From an uncultured Pelagibacteraceae bacterium (GTDB lineage Bacteria > Pseudomonadota > Alphaproteobacteria > Pelagibacterales > Pelagibacteraceae), in the NCBI GenBank assembly GCA_902609645.1, contig CACLSS010000007.1, positions 1 to 42,939 on the forward strand: a stretch of DNA of 42,939 nt, in the 5' to 3' direction. A program made the position numbers and the translations under genes. The notes under the pieces are model-generated. The model was not told the DNA's origin. It ran no database searches and saw nothing but the letters and a program-made list of their open reading frames with translations. Numbering within the stretch: position 1 is the first letter of the stretch; every line of letters starts with the position of its first letter. Positions 1 through 8,624 of the stretch are shown here, piece by piece.

Positions 1-1584
1 TTCTTCACTAATTAAAATAAATTTTTTAATTTTTTCAATAATAGTTAAATCTTTATTTAAATTTTCAATTATACTTCTTATAGTTGAATTATCTTTATTT
101 TTTTGATCCACAACTATTAATGCAACAAGATAATTTTTTTTATCTCCATAAACTAAACATTGTTTAATTTTTTCATTATTACAAAAATGATTTTCTACTT
201 TACTTGGGGAAATATTGTCACCTCCAAGATTAACAATTATATCTTTTTTTCTATCAGTAATTTTTAAATATCCATTATTTTCGAATTCACCAATATCACC
301 AGTGTGTAACCAACCATTTTTAATTATTTCTTTTGTCTCTTTTTCTTTATTCCAGTACCCAAGCATAACATTTTCTCCCTTAACAAGGATTTCGCCATCT
401 TCTGCTATTTTGACTTGATTGGTTTTAAAAGGTGGACCAACAGTGTCTACTTTTATATCCCCTGGTAAATTACAACTTACTACTGGGGACGTTTCGGTAA
501 GACCGTAACCTTGCAGCGTGGGTAAACCAACCGCATTTAAAAACTCTCCTATATTTTTATCTAGTGCACCTCCACCAGAGACGAAAGTTTGTAGATTGCC
601 ACCAAATTGTTTTTGTATTTTTCTTCTTACCAAAACTTCACACAAAAAATTAATAAATTTTTCATGAATTTTAAGATTTATATTATTCAAAGATTTTATG
701 CCTAAATCTATTGTCTTGTTTATTAGGAGTTTTTTTATACCAGTTTGTTTTTTTAAATTACTATTAATTTTATTGTATAAATTTTGATAAAATCTTGGAA
801 CTGCAGTCATTATTGTTGGTTTAGCAATAGACATATTTGATATTAATTTTTCTAAACTTTCGGCATAAAAAACTTTTGCACCAGTTATTATTTGAATAAA
901 TTGAACAGCATGCTCATAGGAATGCGAAAGTGGAAGCCAGGTAAGAAATATTGGATCTTTTTTTTTAATTAAAGGTTCAAGTAAATCCATTGCACCTTCA
1001 CAGTTTGCTAAAATACCTCCGTGGCTTAATACCACTCCTTTTGGATTGCCAGATGTTCCTGATGTATAAATTATACATGCAGGCATATTTCTTTTTAGAT
1101 GCTTGTTAATAATTTTAGTATCAGTATCTTCTTTTAAAATTTTGTCTATAAGTAAACTTTTATAATCTATCTCCTCGAAAGAAATAATTTCTTTAATTTC
1201 TGGATTTAAAAAATTTTTAATTTTTTTAAATTGATCATTATTTGACACTATAATAATGGTAGGTTTACAATCATTAAGTATATATTTGTAATCATTCGAA
1301 GAGTAAGTTGTGAAGATTGGTACCGATATACCTCCTGCATTCATTATGGCAATGTCAGTCATTAGCCAGTAAGGTCGATTCTCCGAAAGTATTAAACATC
1401 TATCACCTTCTTTAATTATTGATTTAATTTTATTTGATAATTTAAAAATTCTTTCTGAAACCTGGCGCCAAGTATAAGTTGACTTATTTGGTTTTAACCA
1501 TTTTAAAAAAGGTTTCTCTTTATCAATTTTATTTAGTTTTTCAAAAAATAATTCTACTAAACTATTAAGTTTATTGACTTCCAT
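1..1584 (-). CDS. AMP-dependent synthetase / long-chain fatty-acid--CoA ligase (C-terminus cut by window start)
   Basis: Own translation of the minus strand from ATG at 1584: MEVNKLNSLVELFFEKLNKIDKEKPF..., with AMP-binding motif YTSGTSGNPKG, GYGLTETSP and GWLHTGDIG. Frame is open to base 1. Not in the ORF track because it runs off the window. Confidence 0.9.
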   Translation of the reverse strand, partial: MEVNKLNSLVELFFEKLNKIDKEKPFLKWLKPNKSTYTWRQVSERIFKLSNKIKSIIKEGDRCLILSENRPYWLMTDIAIMNAGGISVPIFTTYSSNDYKYILNDCKPTIIIVSNNDQFKKIKNFLNPEIKEIISFEEIDYKSLLIDKILKEDTDTKIINKHLKRNMPACIIYTSGTSGNPKGVVLSHGGILANCEGAMDLLEPLIKKKDPIFLTWLPLSHSYEHAVQFIQIITGAKVFYAESLEKLISNMSIAKPTIMTAVPRFYQNLYNKINSNLKKQTGIKKLLINKTIDLGIKSLNNINLKIHEKFINFLCEVLVRRKIQKQFGGNLQTFVSGGGALDKNIGEFLNAVGLPTLQGYGLTETSPVVSCNLPGDIKVDTVGPPFKTNQVKIAEDGEILVKGENVMLGYWNKEKETKEIIKNGWLHTGDIGEFENNGYLKITDRKKDIIVNLGGDNISPSKVENHFCNNEKIKQCLVYGDKKNYLVALIVVDQKNKDNSTIRSIIENLNKDLTIIEKIKKFILISEE

Positions 1585-1588
1585 AAAT

Positions 1589-1675
1589 TGGTGGGCGAAG
1601 AGAGACTCGAACTCTCAAGGTATTGCTACCATTGGATTTTGAGTCCAACGCGTCTACCAGTTCCACCATTCGCCC
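1589..1675 (-). tRNA. tRNA-Leu (anticodon CAA), CCA encoded
   Basis: Minus strand GGGCGAA...TTGGA CTCAAAA TCCAA...GGTTCGA-type T arm (AGTTCGAGTCT)...TTCGCCC A CCA. Acceptor stem GGGCGAA/TTCGCCC, 7-nt anticodon loop with CAA, long variable arm. Confidence 0.93.
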
Positions 1676-1744
1676 ATTTCTCCACATTAATTTTTATTTG
1701 TACAATCATTATGTTTTGAATTAATTTAAGACGCAACTAAAAAA

Positions 1745-2344
1745 ATGATAAAAAAATTATACGATAAGTGTGTTTATTGGGCAGGAAAAAAATATGCTAA
1801 ACAATTTTTAGCTTTTGAGTCCTTTATAGAAAGTTCTTTTTTTCCTATTCCGCCAGACGTAATGATTATTCCAATGGTTATCGCAAAAAAAAATGAGTTT
1901 ATAAAAATAGCTGCTATTGCAACAATTTTTTCTGTTTTAGGAGCTCTTTTTGGATATATGATTGGATATATTTTTTTTAATGAGATTGGTGTCAAGATTT
2001 TTGAATTGTACGGTTATCAGGATCCTAATTTTTTAAAAGAAAAATTTTCAACAACTGGAGGTTTTTTTTCTTGGCTTGGAATTTTAGTGACTGCTGGATT
2101 TACACCCCTTCCTTTTAAGCTATTAACAATATCAAGTGGTTTTATTCATTTTAATTTAATTTTCTTTATTGTTATTTGTGTTTTGACCAGAGGCTCAAGA
2201 TTTTTTTTGGTGGCTTTCTTAACTTATAAATTTGGTGAAAAATTTGGTCCATTTTTAGATAAGCATGGGACTAAATGGTCTCTGATAATAACTACATTTA
2301 TACTTATAGTTATAGGATTGGTTTATTTTTACCTAATGAAATGA
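1745..2344 (+). CDS. YqaA/DedA-family (SNARE-associated) membrane protein
   Basis: 199 aa multi-TM protein with DedA-like segments: ESSFFPIPPDVMIIPMV, GALFGYMIGY, RGSRFFLVAFLTYKFGE. Confidence 0.8.
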   Translation: MIKKLYDKCVYWAGKKYAKQFLAFESFIESSFFPIPPDVMIIPMVIAKKNEFIKIAAIATIFSVLGALFGYMIGYIFFNEIGVKIFELYGYQDPNFLKEKFSTTGGFFSWLGILVTAGFTPLPFKLLTISSGFIHFNLIFFIVICVLTRGSRFFLVAFLTYKFGEKFGPFLDKHGTKWSLIITTFILIVIGLVYFYLMK

Positions 2345-2826
2345 TAGAAAAAAAAAACAATTTCTTTTTAATAATAATATTCATCTTACTTGTTTCATCC
2401 TTAATTTCAGCTTTCGTTATTGAGTATGGTCTAGGACATAAACCTTGTAAACTCTGTTTATATCAGAGGTATCCTTATTATATTTCAATTTTGTTATTAA
2501 TGAGTATTTTTGTTTTAAGAAAAAATATTAGAATTCACTTTCTTGTTTTGAGTATAGTATTTTTTTTTGGTGCAATGGTTGCATTTTACCATTTTGGGAT
2601 TGAGCAAGGTTTTTTTGAAGAGTCTACTGTTTGCGCAGCAAATAATCTTGATCAAATCCTGTCAAAAGAAGATCTTTTAAAGCAATTAAAGCGAAATACA
2701 ATAAGTTGTAAAGCTATTACTTTTAGATTTTTAGGTTTATCCCTTGCTTCAATTAATACCATTTTCTCATTAATTTTATCGTATATATTCTTTGTGATGT
2801 TCAAAAATTATGAAAATAACAAATAA
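2341..2826 (+). CDS. disulfide bond formation protein B (DsbB family)
   Basis: CKLCLYQRYPYY motif, four TM segments, second Cys pair (TVCAANN / ISCKA). Start chosen at ATG 2341 (ATGA overlap with the upstream gene) rather than ORF-track 2275. Confidence 0.85.
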   Translation: MIEKKNNFFLIIIFILLVSSLISAFVIEYGLGHKPCKLCLYQRYPYYISILLLMSIFVLRKNIRIHFLVLSIVFFFGAMVAFYHFGIEQGFFEESTVCAANNLDQILSKEDLLKQLKRNTISCKAITFRFLGLSLASINTIFSLILSYIFFVMFKNYENNK

Positions 2827-3343
2827 AAAAACTTTAGAGGAGATTATAAGAGTTGATCATGCTGGAGAACGTGGTGCAATTAAAATTTATGAAGGTCAAC
2901 TTTTAGCTCTTAATACTTTTAAAAAGAATGAAAAATTAAAAAAATTGATTGAAGAAATGAAAGAACATGAAAAAGAGCACTTTGAATATTTTGATAAGGC
3001 TATAAAGGAAAGAAATATCAAGCCCACAGTTTTTCTACCTATTTGGGATCTTCTCGGTGTAACACTTGGTTTTGGGACTACTATGTTAGGAGAGAAAGCA
3101 GCAATGCTTTGTACTGCTTCTGTTGAAGAGGTTATAGATGGACATTACAAAAGCCAACTTGACAAACTCGGTGATGATGAAAAATCATTAAAAAAATCTA
3201 TTACTAAATTTAGACAAGATGAAATTGATCATAAAAACTTAGCTTATAATGAAGGCGCAACCAAAAAAGGATTATATTTTGTATTAGATAAAATTATACA
3301 AACCACATCTAAAGCTGCTATTAAAGTATCAGAAAAAATATAA
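2810..3343 (+). CDS. coq7: demethoxyubiquinone hydroxylase (COQ7 family di-iron protein)
   Basis: IRVDHAGERGAIKIYEGQL, EHEKEHFEYF, ASVEEVIDGHY, DEIDHKNLAYNEGA: COQ7 carboxylate-bridged di-iron motifs. Confidence 0.92.
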   Translation: MKITNKKTLEEIIRVDHAGERGAIKIYEGQLLALNTFKKNEKLKKLIEEMKEHEKEHFEYFDKAIKERNIKPTVFLPIWDLLGVTLGFGTTMLGEKAAMLCTASVEEVIDGHYKSQLDKLGDDEKSLKKSITKFRQDEIDHKNLAYNEGATKKGLYFVLDKIIQTTSKAAIKVSEKI

Positions 3344-3913
3344 TTAAGGTTCTAGTTCAATATCCCAGTAAAGATAATCCATCCAACTTTCATGTAAAAA
3401 ATTTGGAGGAAAATGTCTCCCATTTTTGTGTAGATCATCAACGGTTGGGATAAAGGGTAATTTTTTTAATTTTAAATCACAATTATTATAAAGTTTACCG
3501 CCTTTTTTAACATTACATGTTGAACAAGCTGTTACTACATTTTCCCAGTCCGTAAGACCGCCCTTAGATTTTGGTAGCAAGTGATCAAATGTTAAATCAT
3601 TTTTATCTCCGCAATATTGGCAAGCAAATTTGTCTCTTAAAAAAACATTAAACCTTGTAAAATTTGGATGAGTTGATGGTTTTACAAAACTTTTTAGTGC
3701 AATTACACTTGGTAAACTCATTTCAAAGGAAGGACTTCTAACTTTTCTTTCGTATGATGAAACAATGCTTACTCTATTTAAAAAAACTGATTTTATAGCA
3801 TCCTGCCAGCACCATAAAGATAATGGGTAATAGCTTAAGGGTCTAAAGTCAGCATTTAAAACAAGTGCTGGACATTTTTCTAAAGGAACTTTCTCACTAG
3901 AAGCTATGATCAT
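3344..3913 (-). CDS. HNH endonuclease family protein
   Basis: CQYCG...LTFDHLLPKSKGGLTDWENVVTACSTCNVKKG: canonical HNH with zinc CxxC pairs. Confidence 0.9.
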   Translation of the reverse strand: MIIASSEKVPLEKCPALVLNADFRPLSYYPLSLWCWQDAIKSVFLNRVSIVSSYERKVRSPSFEMSLPSVIALKSFVKPSTHPNFTRFNVFLRDKFACQYCGDKNDLTFDHLLPKSKGGLTDWENVVTACSTCNVKKGGKLYNNCDLKLKKLPFIPTVDDLHKNGRHFPPNFLHESWMDYLYWDIELEP

Positions 3914-3974
3914 AATTTATGCTAACTTAAAGAAAAATATTTATCAAGTTATAATTTTGTTACACTTAAACGTT

Positions 3975-4631
3975 TTATTTATATAGATTTTTTTTTAGAA
4001 ATTCTAAACCAATGCTTGATCCCTCTGTCGGGATTCTGTGCTCACAATTTTTGAAGATTTTAGTTTGAATTTTATAATGGTTTTTATTAAAAAACTCTTT
4101 AGCTTCTAGTAAAAAATTCGCTGGCACAACTGCATCGCTATCGCCGTGCATTAAAAAAATTTCTGGCTTAGAATTTATATTTTGATTTAAATGTTTTATA
4201 TTTAAAATTTTACCAGAATAGCCAATTACACATTTAATTTGGTCCTTTTTTTTTAAAGCGGTTTGTAATGCTATCATACAGCCCTGGCTGAAACCAACAA
4301 GAGCAATATTATTAAAACTAAGTTTATTTTTATTGCTTACCTCATCAATAAATTTATTCAGTTTATTTTCTGCAATTAAAGATTTAGAAAGCGTTTCTTC
4401 ATCGGTTTGATCCATAAGATCAAACCATTGATAACCAGCAGGATTAACTTTACAAATTTCTGGTGCATCGGGACAAACAAATAATGTATCTGGTAAAAAG
4501 TTTTTCCAATAATTTGCAAGTATTGATATATCATTACCATCACCACCATATCCATGGCAAAGTATAACTGCATTTTTTGGGCCCGATTTTGAGCTTGGAT
4601 TTATAATTACAGAATTTAAACTATAACTCAT
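3975..4631 (-). CDS. alpha/beta hydrolase, phospholipase/carboxylesterase family
   Basis: VILCHGYGGDG, GFSQGCMIAL nucleophile elbow, LMHGDSDAVVP, CEHRIP. Confidence 0.88.
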   Translation of the reverse strand: MSYSLNSVIINPSSKSGPKNAVILCHGYGGDGNDISILANYWKNFLPDTLFVCPDAPEICKVNPAGYQWFDLMDQTDEETLSKSLIAENKLNKFIDEVSNKNKLSFNNIALVGFSQGCMIALQTALKKKDQIKCVIGYSGKILNIKHLNQNINSKPEIFLMHGDSDAVVPANFLLEAKEFFNKNHYKIQTKIFKNCEHRIPTEGSSIGLEFLKKNLYK

Positions 4632-4636
4632 AAATA

Positions 4637-5164
4637 TTATCTATAGGTATTTAACCATTTAATAAAATTTTTATCATCAAAATTTATATCGCCTAATACC
4701 CTAGCAAATTCTTGACCTTTTTGATTTATAAAAACTGTTGTAGGAACTCCTCTTAATTTAAATTGTTTTGCTAATTTAAATTCTGGATCAAAAAAAATAT
4801 TTAAATTCTTAATATTTAAATCATTATAAAATTTCATTGTTGTCTTTTGATTAATCTTTTCTAAATTAATTGGAAAAATTAAAAAATCTGGATTTTTAAT
4901 ACTAAATTTATTCAGTGATGGCATTTCAGCTTTACAAGGGGCACACCATGTTGCCCAGAAGTTTAGTATCTTAATCTTGCCATCATTTTTATTCAGTACA
5001 ATATCTTTTGAGTCAAAATCCTTAAATTTTACTTGGGAAACTTGTAATGGATTTTTATGAAGAACTATATTATTGAATGGTAAAGGCTCGACCGCGTATA
5101 AAAAATTGAGCTTAAAAAAAGTAAAAAAAAATAATTGGAATAAAAAAAACCTTAAAATATTCAT
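4637..5164 (-). CDS. TlpA/ResA-like thioredoxin-fold protein with signal peptide
   Basis: NFWATWCAPCKAEMPSLNKF, GVPTTVFINQKG. MNILRFFLFQLFFFTFFKLNFLYA looks like a signal peptide, so start M7 (5164) is preferred over ORF-track 5182. Confidence 0.85.
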   Translation of the reverse strand: MNILRFFLFQLFFFTFFKLNFLYAVEPLPFNNIVLHKNPLQVSQVKFKDFDSKDIVLNKNDGKIKILNFWATWCAPCKAEMPSLNKFSIKNPDFLIFPINLEKINQKTTMKFYNDLNIKNLNIFFDPEFKLAKQFKLRGVPTTVFINQKGQEFARVLGDINFDDKNFIKWLNTYR

Positions 5165-5187
5165 ATATAAAAGGTTTAACATATAAA

Positions 5188-6576
5188 ATGAAAAATAAAA
5201 ATAAGACGGTTTGGTCTAATAGATTTAGTAAAGGAAACTCTAGAAGTTTTCAGAGAATTGGATCGTCAATTAACATTGATAAAAGACTTTATAAAGAAGA
5301 TATTTTCGCATCAATAATTCATGCGCAAATGCTTGTTAAACAGAGAATTATTCCAAAAAAAGATGGAATTAAAATTATTAATGGTCTTAAAAAAATAGAA
5401 AAAGAGATAGACAAAGGTAAATTCAAATTTAAAGAAAAATTTGAGGATATTCATCTTAATATTGAAAAAAGACTATTTGAAATTATTGGTCAATCAGCAG
5501 GACATCTTCACACTGCAAGATCAAGAAATGACCAGGTGGTCACTGATTTCAAAATTTGGATAAAAAATGCAACGTTAGATATAAATGATGTCTTGAATTT
5601 ATTAATAAAATCTATTTTAAAAAAAGCCGAGAAAAATATAGATACAGTGATGCCTGGTTTTACTCATTTAAAAAATGCACAACCGATCTCATTTGCACAT
5701 TATCTTTTGGCTTATGTTGAAATGCTAATAAGAGATAAAAAGAGATTTTTAAATAATTTGGAGTTAATTGATGAATGTCCTTTAGGATCCGCGGCTTTGG
5801 CTGGCACTTCATATAATATAGATAGAAAATTTACGGCAAAAAAACTTGGTTTTAAAAAACCAACAGGTAATTCAATTGACTCTGTTTGTGATAGAGATTT
5901 TGCGATTGATTTTTTGTCAGCTGCAGCTACTTGTGCAATGCACATGTCTAGATTGGCTGAGGATTTTATAATATTTAATTCAGAAGCTTTTAGTTTTATA
6001 AATTTTAGTGATAAAGTTCTTACAGGTTCTTCTATTATGCCTCAAAAAAAGAATCCCGATCCAGCTGAATTGATAAGAGGAAAAACAGCAATTAATTATG
6101 GAAAATTAAATTCAATGTTAACTATTATGAAAGGTTTGCCGATTTCTTACTATAAGGACCTACAAGATGATAAAGGTCTTGTATTTGATAGTTATGATAC
6201 TTTAAAGGATACTTTAATAATGGGTAATGAACTTATTTTAAACCTAAATACAAATAAAAATAATATGAAAAAAATGGCCCAAAAAGGATATACGACTGCA
6301 ACCGACTTTGCAGATTTTTTAGTTAAAGAAAAAAATATTCCTTTTAGAGAAGCTTATGTCACTTCATCTAAACTTGTAAATTTTGCAGAAAAAAAGAAAG
6401 TTAGATTAGATGAGATCCCATTAAAAGATATTAATAAATTTTTAAAAAAAATTAATATTAATAATATAAAAATTTTTGATGTAGTTAGTTCAATGAATTC
6501 AAAAACTTCATATGGTGGAACAGCAACAAAAAATATTAAAGGAATGATAAAAAAATATAGAAAAGAAGCTTTATGA
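5188..6576 (+). CDS. argH: argininosuccinate lyase
   Basis: HTARSRNDQV, GSSIMPQKKNPDPAELIRGK signature, 462 aa. Confidence 0.97.
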   Translation: MKNKNKTVWSNRFSKGNSRSFQRIGSSINIDKRLYKEDIFASIIHAQMLVKQRIIPKKDGIKIINGLKKIEKEIDKGKFKFKEKFEDIHLNIEKRLFEIIGQSAGHLHTARSRNDQVVTDFKIWIKNATLDINDVLNLLIKSILKKAEKNIDTVMPGFTHLKNAQPISFAHYLLAYVEMLIRDKKRFLNNLELIDECPLGSAALAGTSYNIDRKFTAKKLGFKKPTGNSIDSVCDRDFAIDFLSAAATCAMHMSRLAEDFIIFNSEAFSFINFSDKVLTGSSIMPQKKNPDPAELIRGKTAINYGKLNSMLTIMKGLPISYYKDLQDDKGLVFDSYDTLKDTLIMGNELILNLNTNKNNMKKMAQKGYTTATDFADFLVKEKNIPFREAYVTSSKLVNFAEKKKVRLDEIPLKDINKFLKKININNIKIFDVVSSMNSKTSYGGTATKNIKGMIKKYRKEAL

Positions 6577-6689
6577 GTAGAGTTTTTTTAATAATTGTTA
6601 TTTTGATTGTTTTGACTAGTTGTGGGAGAAAATCTACACCAGTTTATAAATCTGAAAATATCAGACAAAATATTGTATTTATTTCATAA
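6573..6689 (+). CDS. small lipoprotein, LptM (YifL)-like
   Basis: Own translation: MSRVFLIIVILIVLTSCGRKSTPVYKSENIRQNIVFIS*. Lipobox LTSC followed by G-R-K; ATGA overlap with argH; ends just before lysA. Below the ORF-track length cutoff. Confidence 0.75.
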   Translation: MSRVFLIIVILIVLTSCGRKSTPVYKSENIRQNIVFIS

Positions 6690-6692
6690 ATT

Positions 6693-7913
6693 ATGAGCTT
6701 AAATTATAAAGGACAGAACCTGTTTATTGACAATATATCTATCAAAGGGATTACAAGAAAAAATATTACGCCCTTTTATGTATATTCTTATAAAAAAATT
6801 AAAGATAATTTTCAAACTTTTTATAATTATTTTAAAAGAGTTAATCCTCTTGTCTGTTTTTCTGTTAAATCTAACTCAAATGTTTCTATTTTAACTGAGT
6901 TAGGTAAATTGGGATCTGGTGCTGATGTAGTATCAGAAGGTGAATTATTAAAGGCATTAAAAGCAAAAATTAATCCAAATAAAATTGTTTTTTCTGGTGT
7001 TGGAAAAACAGGCAGTGAATTACGATTAGCTATTAAAAAAAGAGTTTTACTTATTAATGTTGAGTCTGAAAGTGAGGCATTATTAATAAATAAAATATCA
7101 AAAAAAATGAATAAAGTAACTTCTATTGGGATTAGATTAAATCCAAATGTTGATGCAAATACTCTTTCTAAAATTTCTACCGGTAAACTTGATAGTAAAT
7201 TCGGTTTATTAAGCAAAAATTTTTTAAGATTTTGTAAAAATTCCAAAAATTTAAAAAATATTAAAATTAGTGCAATTAGTGTTCACATTGGAAGTCAGAT
7301 TACATCTGTAGCACCATACAGAAGAACTTTGAATACTATAAGAAAAATTATCAAATCAAGTAAAATAAATTTTGATTATATCGATCTTGGTGGTGGATTT
7401 GGTATTCAATATAAAAATAAAGATAGGAAAATTGATATAAAAAATTATTCTGTTTTGGTTCAAAAATTTCAAAAAGAGACAAATTGTAAAATTATTTTTG
7501 AACCTGGAAGATATATTGTTGGTAATACCGGTTCATTAGTTTCTAGAATAGTATTTATTAAAAAAAATGATAATAAATATTTTGTAATTTTAGATGCTGG
7601 CATGAACGACTTCATGAGGCCTGCTTTGTACAATGCAAAACATGAAATTGTTCCTGTGTCAAAATCTAAAACAAAAATCAATAGAAATATTGAATTTGTT
7701 GGTCCAATTTGTGAAAGTACTGACACTTTTCTAAAATATAAAAATTTTCCTTTTATAAAAGAAGGAGAATATGTGGCCATAACAAATGTTGGTGCATATG
7801 GTTCAACGCTTTCATCAAATTATAATACTAGACCATTGGCCTCTGAGATCATTATAAAAAAAGGTAAAATAAAAATAATCAGAAAAAGACAAAAAATTTC
7901 TGAAATCATTTAG
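6693..7913 (+). CDS. lysA: diaminopimelate decarboxylase
   Basis: PLP fold III: VCFSVKSNSNVSIL, GSGADVVSEGEL, HIGSQI, DLGGGFGI, EPGRYIVGN, GPICESTDTF, VGAYGSTLSSNYN. Confidence 0.96.
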   Translation: MSLNYKGQNLFIDNISIKGITRKNITPFYVYSYKKIKDNFQTFYNYFKRVNPLVCFSVKSNSNVSILTELGKLGSGADVVSEGELLKALKAKINPNKIVFSGVGKTGSELRLAIKKRVLLINVESESEALLINKISKKMNKVTSIGIRLNPNVDANTLSKISTGKLDSKFGLLSKNFLRFCKNSKNLKNIKISAISVHIGSQITSVAPYRRTLNTIRKIIKSSKINFDYIDLGGGFGIQYKNKDRKIDIKNYSVLVQKFQKETNCKIIFEPGRYIVGNTGSLVSRIVFIKKNDNKYFVILDAGMNDFMRPALYNAKHEIVPVSKSKTKINRNIEFVGPICESTDTFLKYKNFPFIKEGEYVAITNVGAYGSTLSSNYNTRPLASEIIIKKGKIKIIRKRQKISEII

Positions 7914-7916
7914 TAA

Positions 7917-8624
7917 ATGATATTTTTAAGATCATTATTTTTTAATATTTTTTTATTTGGAGGTATAGCTGTTGCATGTATAATTGCAATTCCCCTTCTA
8001 TTTCTTAAAGACAAACACATGATTTGTGCTGGAAAAATTCTTTCTAGATATGTTGGGGTTTTATTGAAGATATTTATTGACGTTAAAATTGATTTTAAAG
8101 GTACTGAAAATCTTAACAAATTTGAAAAATATTTTGTTGCTTCTGCTCATCAATCTATGTTTGAAACTTTTGCGCTTCAAACAGTTATATCAGGTCCAGT
8201 TTTTATTTTAAAAAAAGGATTAATGAAAATACCTTTTTTTGGATGGTGCTTAAAAAAAATTGGTGCAATTGCGATTGTTAGGGATACAGCCACAAAGGAA
8301 AACTTAAATTTCTTTGATAGAATTCTAGACCAAATAAACAAAAGTAAAAGACCTTTGTTGATTTTCCCACAAGGCACGAGGGTACCTTATAAAGAAAGGC
8401 CTGATTTTAAAAAAGGAGTTGCAAGAATTTATGAAGCTTTAAGGTTGCCCTGTGTACCCGTAGCCCTAAATACTGGAAAGGTGTGGCCTAAAAATAGTTT
8501 TAATAAATATCCTGGAAACATAACAATATCATTTCTTAGTCCTATTGAACCTGGTTTAAGTAAAGAGGATTTTTTAAAAAAGTTACAAAATATTATTTAT
8601 AAAGAAACTGATTTTTTAGACTAA
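7917..8624 (+). CDS. plsC: 1-acyl-sn-glycerol-3-phosphate acyltransferase
   Basis: Variant acyltransferase box SAHQSMFET, IFPQGTRVP, C-terminal VALNTGKVW. Confidence 0.88.
   Translation: MIFLRSLFFNIFLFGGIAVACIIAIPLLFLKDKHMICAGKILSRYVGVLLKIFIDVKIDFKGTENLNKFEKYFVASAHQSMFETFALQTVISGPVFILKKGLMKIPFFGWCLKKIGAIAIVRDTATKENLNFFDRILDQINKSKRPLLIFPQGTRVPYKERPDFKKGVARIYEALRLPCVPVALNTGKVWPKNSFNKYPGNITISFLSPIEPGLSKEDFLKKLQNIIYKETDFLD

Noticed and set aside
215-418. 67-aa plus-strand ORF at window start
   Set aside because: Antisense to the partial acyl-CoA ligase, whose motifs (TDRKKDIIVNLGGDNISPSKVE) are read on the minus strand here.
1745-2344. tRNA-adjacent genomic island at tRNA-Leu
   Set aside because: No integrase, direct repeat of the tRNA 3' end, or foreign genes beside it; neighbours are ordinary chromosomal genes.
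6827-7246. 139-aa minus-strand ORF inside lysA
   Set aside because: Antisense to a conserved enzyme and without domain signal; same logic applies to antisense ORFs inside atpA (23553-23942), mdh (38370-38711), priA (25845-26138, 26283-26654) and proB (15307-15603).
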